A DNA stretch of 15,785 bases from contig JAHFFF010000019.1 of assembly GCA_023248095.1 (NCBI GenBank), positions 1 to 15,785 on the forward strand. The letters are read 5' to 3'. The translations under genes were made by a program, and so were the position numbers. The stretch comes from Candidatus Omnitrophota bacterium. Lineage in GTDB: Bacteria > Omnitrophota > Gorgyraeia > 1-14-0-20-64-10. The notes below the pieces were generated by a model. It had not been told where the DNA came from and did not search any database. It saw nothing but the letters and a program-made list of their open reading frames with translations. Positions 13,469-15,785 of the stretch are shown piece after piece. The first letter of the stretch is position 1. Every line of letters starts with the position of its first letter.

Positions 13469-15442
13469 CTAAGCCTTCCGTTCAGCTTCCGCTGCACTGT
13501 CTAGTGAAAAACCCGCCGAAGGCTGCATGAGATCCCGCGCCTCGATCAGGGCCAGAAGCGGAAAATAAGTGCAATACAGATGATATCGCAGATAAAAAAC
13601 CCGCGGGAACCCGGTCCCCGTAAAAAGCTCCTCCGACCAATTGCCGTCCGCCTGTTGCGTCCTGAGCAGATAGTCCAAGCCGCGACGGAAGGCCGGCTCT
13701 GCCACCTTTTCCAACGACGTCAGCGCCATCAGCGCCCAAGCAGTCTGCGAAGCGGTCGACGAGCCTTGGCCCTTCAGGTTGGGATCATCGTAGGAGCGGC
13801 AGCTCTCACCCCAACCTCCATCCGGGTACTGATGCTTGATGAACCATCGGCCGGCCTGCTGGTACCGGATGTTCTCCATCGACTCCCCCATCGCCTTCAG
13901 GCCGCGAAGGGCCAGCCAGCTTCCGTATATGAAGCCTACTCCCCAGCGTCCAAACCAGGTTCCATCCGGCTCCTGAGATCTCTGCAGAAAGGTCATTGCC
14001 CTCTGGACCGAGGGATGGCTTCGGTCCAATCCGGCTCCGGCCAGCAGTTCCAGGATGCGACCGGTAATATCGCAAGCCGACGGATCCAACATGGCGTTGT
14101 GGTCCGCAAATGGAAAATGGGTCAGAGGTTGGCAGTCGTTGTCCTTATCGAAGGAGCTCCAACCGCCATCCCGGTTCTGCATGCTGAGGATCCAATCCAG
14201 GCCCCTTTCAAAACAGCCGTGAGCATAGCTGGCAGGCTTTCCGTAGAGGGCTTGAAACGACAGAAGCACCTGAGCTGTATCATCCACATCCGGGTAAAAG
14301 GGGTTTCGAAACTCAAAGGCCCATCCGCCCGGACGGCCGCGCCGGTTCTTCACCCGCCAATCACCCCAGACCCGAATCTCCATCTGCCTCATCCAATCGG
14401 CAGCCCGCTCCAGGGCGGCGGCTCCCTGCTGAGGTTTCAGCTTGCCCAAGACGTACACAGCAAGCGACGTATCCCAAATCGGGGAGAAGCAGGGCTGGAC
14501 CTTCAAGGCATCACCATCCGGCAGCTCCAGTCGTTCCACCTCCTTCACCGAGCGCTCAAATAAGGGATCCCCCTCCTCGTATCCGAGCGCCTTCAAGGCG
14601 AAGACAGCATTCACCATCGCGGGAAAGATCGCCCCCAGGCCGTCGGTTTCCACCAGGCGTTCGTTCATCCAGCGATCGGCCCGAGCCAATGCCGCACGCC
14701 GCAGCGGCTTCCAAGGAAGGCGTTCGAGTTGTTTGAGGAGGCGATCCGCCGTCCTGAAAAACAACCTCCAACCCGCGCCACCCTTCTGGAGGTTGGTGCT
14801 CCTCGCCCGCTTGCGCACGGGATCAAGCCACAACTCCTCCAGGGTGAACGGGGCCCTCGTCCAGGCAGGGCGCGTCGCGTAGAGGACTGCGAGGGGAACC
14901 AAAATGGTGCGGGACCAATAGGAGATCTCGTAGATGTTGAACGGGAACCAGCGCGGCAACAGCATCACCTCCGGCGGAAGGGCCGGGACCTGGCTCCAGG
15001 GATAAAGACCAAACAGGGCCAGGTAGACCTTTTCGAAGCTGTTGACCCGCTCCAGACCTCCCAATTGGAGGATGACTGCCCGAGCCCGCTGAAGCACCGG
15101 ATCTCCCTCGGAGCGGCCGGCCAACCGCAGCGCAACATAGGCCTTGACGGTTGCGTTGAGTTCCGATGGACCCTGCGCATAGATCGGCCAACCGCCATCC
15201 GGCAGCTGCTGCTTGAGGATCGCCCGTACCAGCCGCTCCTCCCTCTCCCGATCCACACGGCCGAGCAGATGCCACATCTTGATGGTGTCCGACTCCAAGG
15301 TGGTATCCGCCTCCAGTTCGCCGCACCAGTAACCCTCCGAGGCCTGCTGGCCGAGCAAGAAACCGCTCGCCCTTTCAATCGCCTCATCCAGCATACGGCT
15401 GAGGCCCTGCTCCGGAGCGAGAAGTTGGACGCTACCGAGCAT
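13469..15442 (-). CDS. shc: Squalene-hopene cyclase
   Basis: This 657-aa protein is full length for the family. It is the class II triterpene cyclase (also called HpnF) that folds squalene into hopene or hopanol at the cytoplasmic membrane. The catalytic acid motif DVDDT is at residues 385-389, where D385, D387 and D388 form the DXDD triad that protonates squalene. QW repeats typical of the alpha/alpha-barrel fold are visible at about 32-39 (QQASEGYW), 78-85 (QQLPDGGW), 422-428 (QNRDGGW), 490-496 (QEPDGTW), 538-544 (QYPDGGW) and 596-602 (QQADGNW). The C-terminal YLRYHLYCTYFPLLAL segment is also characteristic. The ATG at 15442 lies inside the 3' end of dxs, with AGGG a short distance upstream. 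The stop is 5 nt before hpnH. No active-site motif appears to be missing. It supplies the hydrocarbon core used by every hpn enzyme downstream. Confidence 0.97.
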   Translation of the reverse strand: MLGSVQLLAPEQGLSRMLDEAIERASGFLLGQQASEGYWCGELEADTTLESDTIKMWHLLGRVDREREERLVRAILKQQLPDGGWPIYAQGPSELNATVKAYVALRLAGRSEGDPVLQRARAVILQLGGLERVNSFEKVYLALFGLYPWSQVPALPPEVMLLPRWFPFNIYEISYWSRTILVPLAVLYATRPAWTRAPFTLEELWLDPVRKRARSTNLQKGGAGWRLFFRTADRLLKQLERLPWKPLRRAALARADRWMNERLVETDGLGAIFPAMVNAVFALKALGYEEGDPLFERSVKEVERLELPDGDALKVQPCFSPIWDTSLAVYVLGKLKPQQGAAALERAADWMRQMEIRVWGDWRVKNRRGRPGGWAFEFRNPFYPDVDDTAQVLLSFQALYGKPASYAHGCFERGLDWILSMQNRDGGWSSFDKDNDCQPLTHFPFADHNAMLDPSACDITGRILELLAGAGLDRSHPSVQRAMTFLQRSQEPDGTWFGRWGVGFIYGSWLALRGLKAMGESMENIRYQQAGRWFIKHQYPDGGWGESCRSYDDPNLKGQGSSTASQTAWALMALTSLEKVAEPAFRRGLDYLLRTQQADGNWSEELFTGTGFPRVFYLRYHLYCTYFPLLALIEARDLMQPSAGFSLDSAAEAERKA

Positions 15443-15785
15443 AGACCGATCCCTTTTCCAGCAGCTCCTGCGCAGCCTGTGTGATCGCCTCGGTGGTCAA
15501 CCCCGCCTCCTTCAGAAGGATTTCCCTCTTGCCATGCTCGAAGAACTGATCGGGAATCCCGATCACCCGAATCCGCAGCCCGTTTCGAACCCCTTCAAGC
15601 TGTTCCGTCAAGCTCGTCCCGAATCCGCCCTGCAGGATTCCCTCTTCCACCGTGACGACAGCCCGGTGCTCCTTGGCCAATGCCGCATACAGCGCCAAGT
15701 CCAGCGGTTTGGCGAATCGCGCGTTCACCACGGTGGTGGAAATCCCCTTGCCTTCCAACAGCTGGGCCGCCTCCAAGGCCGGATA
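15432..15785 (-). CDS. dxs: 1-deoxy-D-xylulose-5-phosphate synthase, C-terminal fragment (cut by window edge)
   Basis: This is the last 117 codons of Dxs, the TPP enzyme that condenses pyruvate and glyceraldehyde 3-phosphate at the start of the MEP isoprenoid pathway. The frame is open to base 15785 and begins in mid-protein with YPALEAAQLL, so no start lies here; the leucine codon at 15776-15774 is internal. The segment is the C-terminal transketolase-like domain. It contains the family signature VVNARFAKPLD, followed by a VTVEEGILQGGFG stretch and GIPDQFFEHGKR, all typical of Dxs. It ends in TAG and overlaps the start of the squalene-hopene cyclase gene by 11 nt. Its place at the head of a hopanoid operon suggests that precursor supply is co-regulated with cyclisation. 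The catalytic TPP-binding half lies outside the window. Confidence 0.93.
   Translation of the reverse strand, partial: YPALEAAQLLEGKGISTTVVNARFAKPLDLALYAALAKEHRAVVTVEEGILQGGFGTSLTEQLEGVRNGLRIRVIGIPDQFFEHGKREILLKEAGLTTEAITQAAQELLEKGSVYAR

Noticed and set aside
13580..14563. A 327-codon open frame on the plus strand
   Set aside because: It is antisense to the central and C-terminal part of shc and shows no domain or sensible composition.
1..15785. PEP mutase, HpnO, squalene synthase genes (hpnC/D/E), tRNAs, mobile elements, CRISPR
   Set aside because: I looked for their motifs or structures and saw none; they may lie outside the window.

Overview
The window is one uninterrupted block of minus-strand genes with no intergenic gap above 17 nt, so it reads as part of a single long operon transcribed from high to low coordinates. 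Nearly every product belongs to hopanoid (bacterial sterol-like triterpenoid) biosynthesis. Both ends are cut: the right edge truncates dxs and the left edge truncates a two-domain nucleotidyltransferase/CDP-alcohol phosphatidyltransferase that is still open at base 1.

In transcription order: dxs 3' end (isoprenoid precursor supply); shc (squalene-hopene cyclase); hpnH (adenosylhopane synthase); a split TPP-dependent phosphonopyruvate/sulfopyruvate-type decarboxylase (alpha and beta); a PhnW-like class V aminotransferase; CDP-alcohol phosphatidyltransferase no. 1; hpnJ, hpnK and hpnI (bacteriohopanetetrol glycosylation, deacetylation and ring contraction to the cyclitol ether); CDP-alcohol phosphatidyltransferase no. 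2; an HpnL-like membrane flippase-fold protein; hpnA; hpnG; a half-size squalene-cyclase-repeat protein; a small Rieske [2Fe-2S] protein; and the fusion whose C-terminal half is CDP-alcohol phosphatidyltransferase no. 3. Many junctions are 4-nt ATGA overlaps, which indicates translational coupling.

The hopanoid part is coherent: Dxs feeds isoprenoid supply, Shc makes hopene, HpnH adds the 5'-deoxyadenosyl group, HpnG removes adenine, and HpnI/HpnK/HpnJ build the amino-sugar and then cyclitol head group. What a standard hpn operon does not explain is the interleaved set of decarboxylase alpha/beta, 2-aminoethylphosphonate-type transaminase, nucleotidyltransferase and three paralogous CDP-alcohol phosphatidyltransferases. 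Together these look like a route to a CMP-activated C-P (or related) head group and its transfer to a lipid alcohol. My main hypothesis is a 2-aminoethylphosphonate-decorated hopanoid or a companion phosphonolipid. The committed enzyme, PEP mutase (PepM), is not in the window, and neither is HpnO.

The organism is a hopanoid-producing bacterium with moderately high G+C DNA (judged by eye). A full shc-hpnH-hpnG-hpnIJK set with embedded CDP-alcohol transferases would fit lineages such as NC10, Nitrospirota or Acidobacteriota, but I cannot fix the phylum from sequence alone. I saw no RNA gene, mobile element, CRISPR array, internal promoter or terminator.
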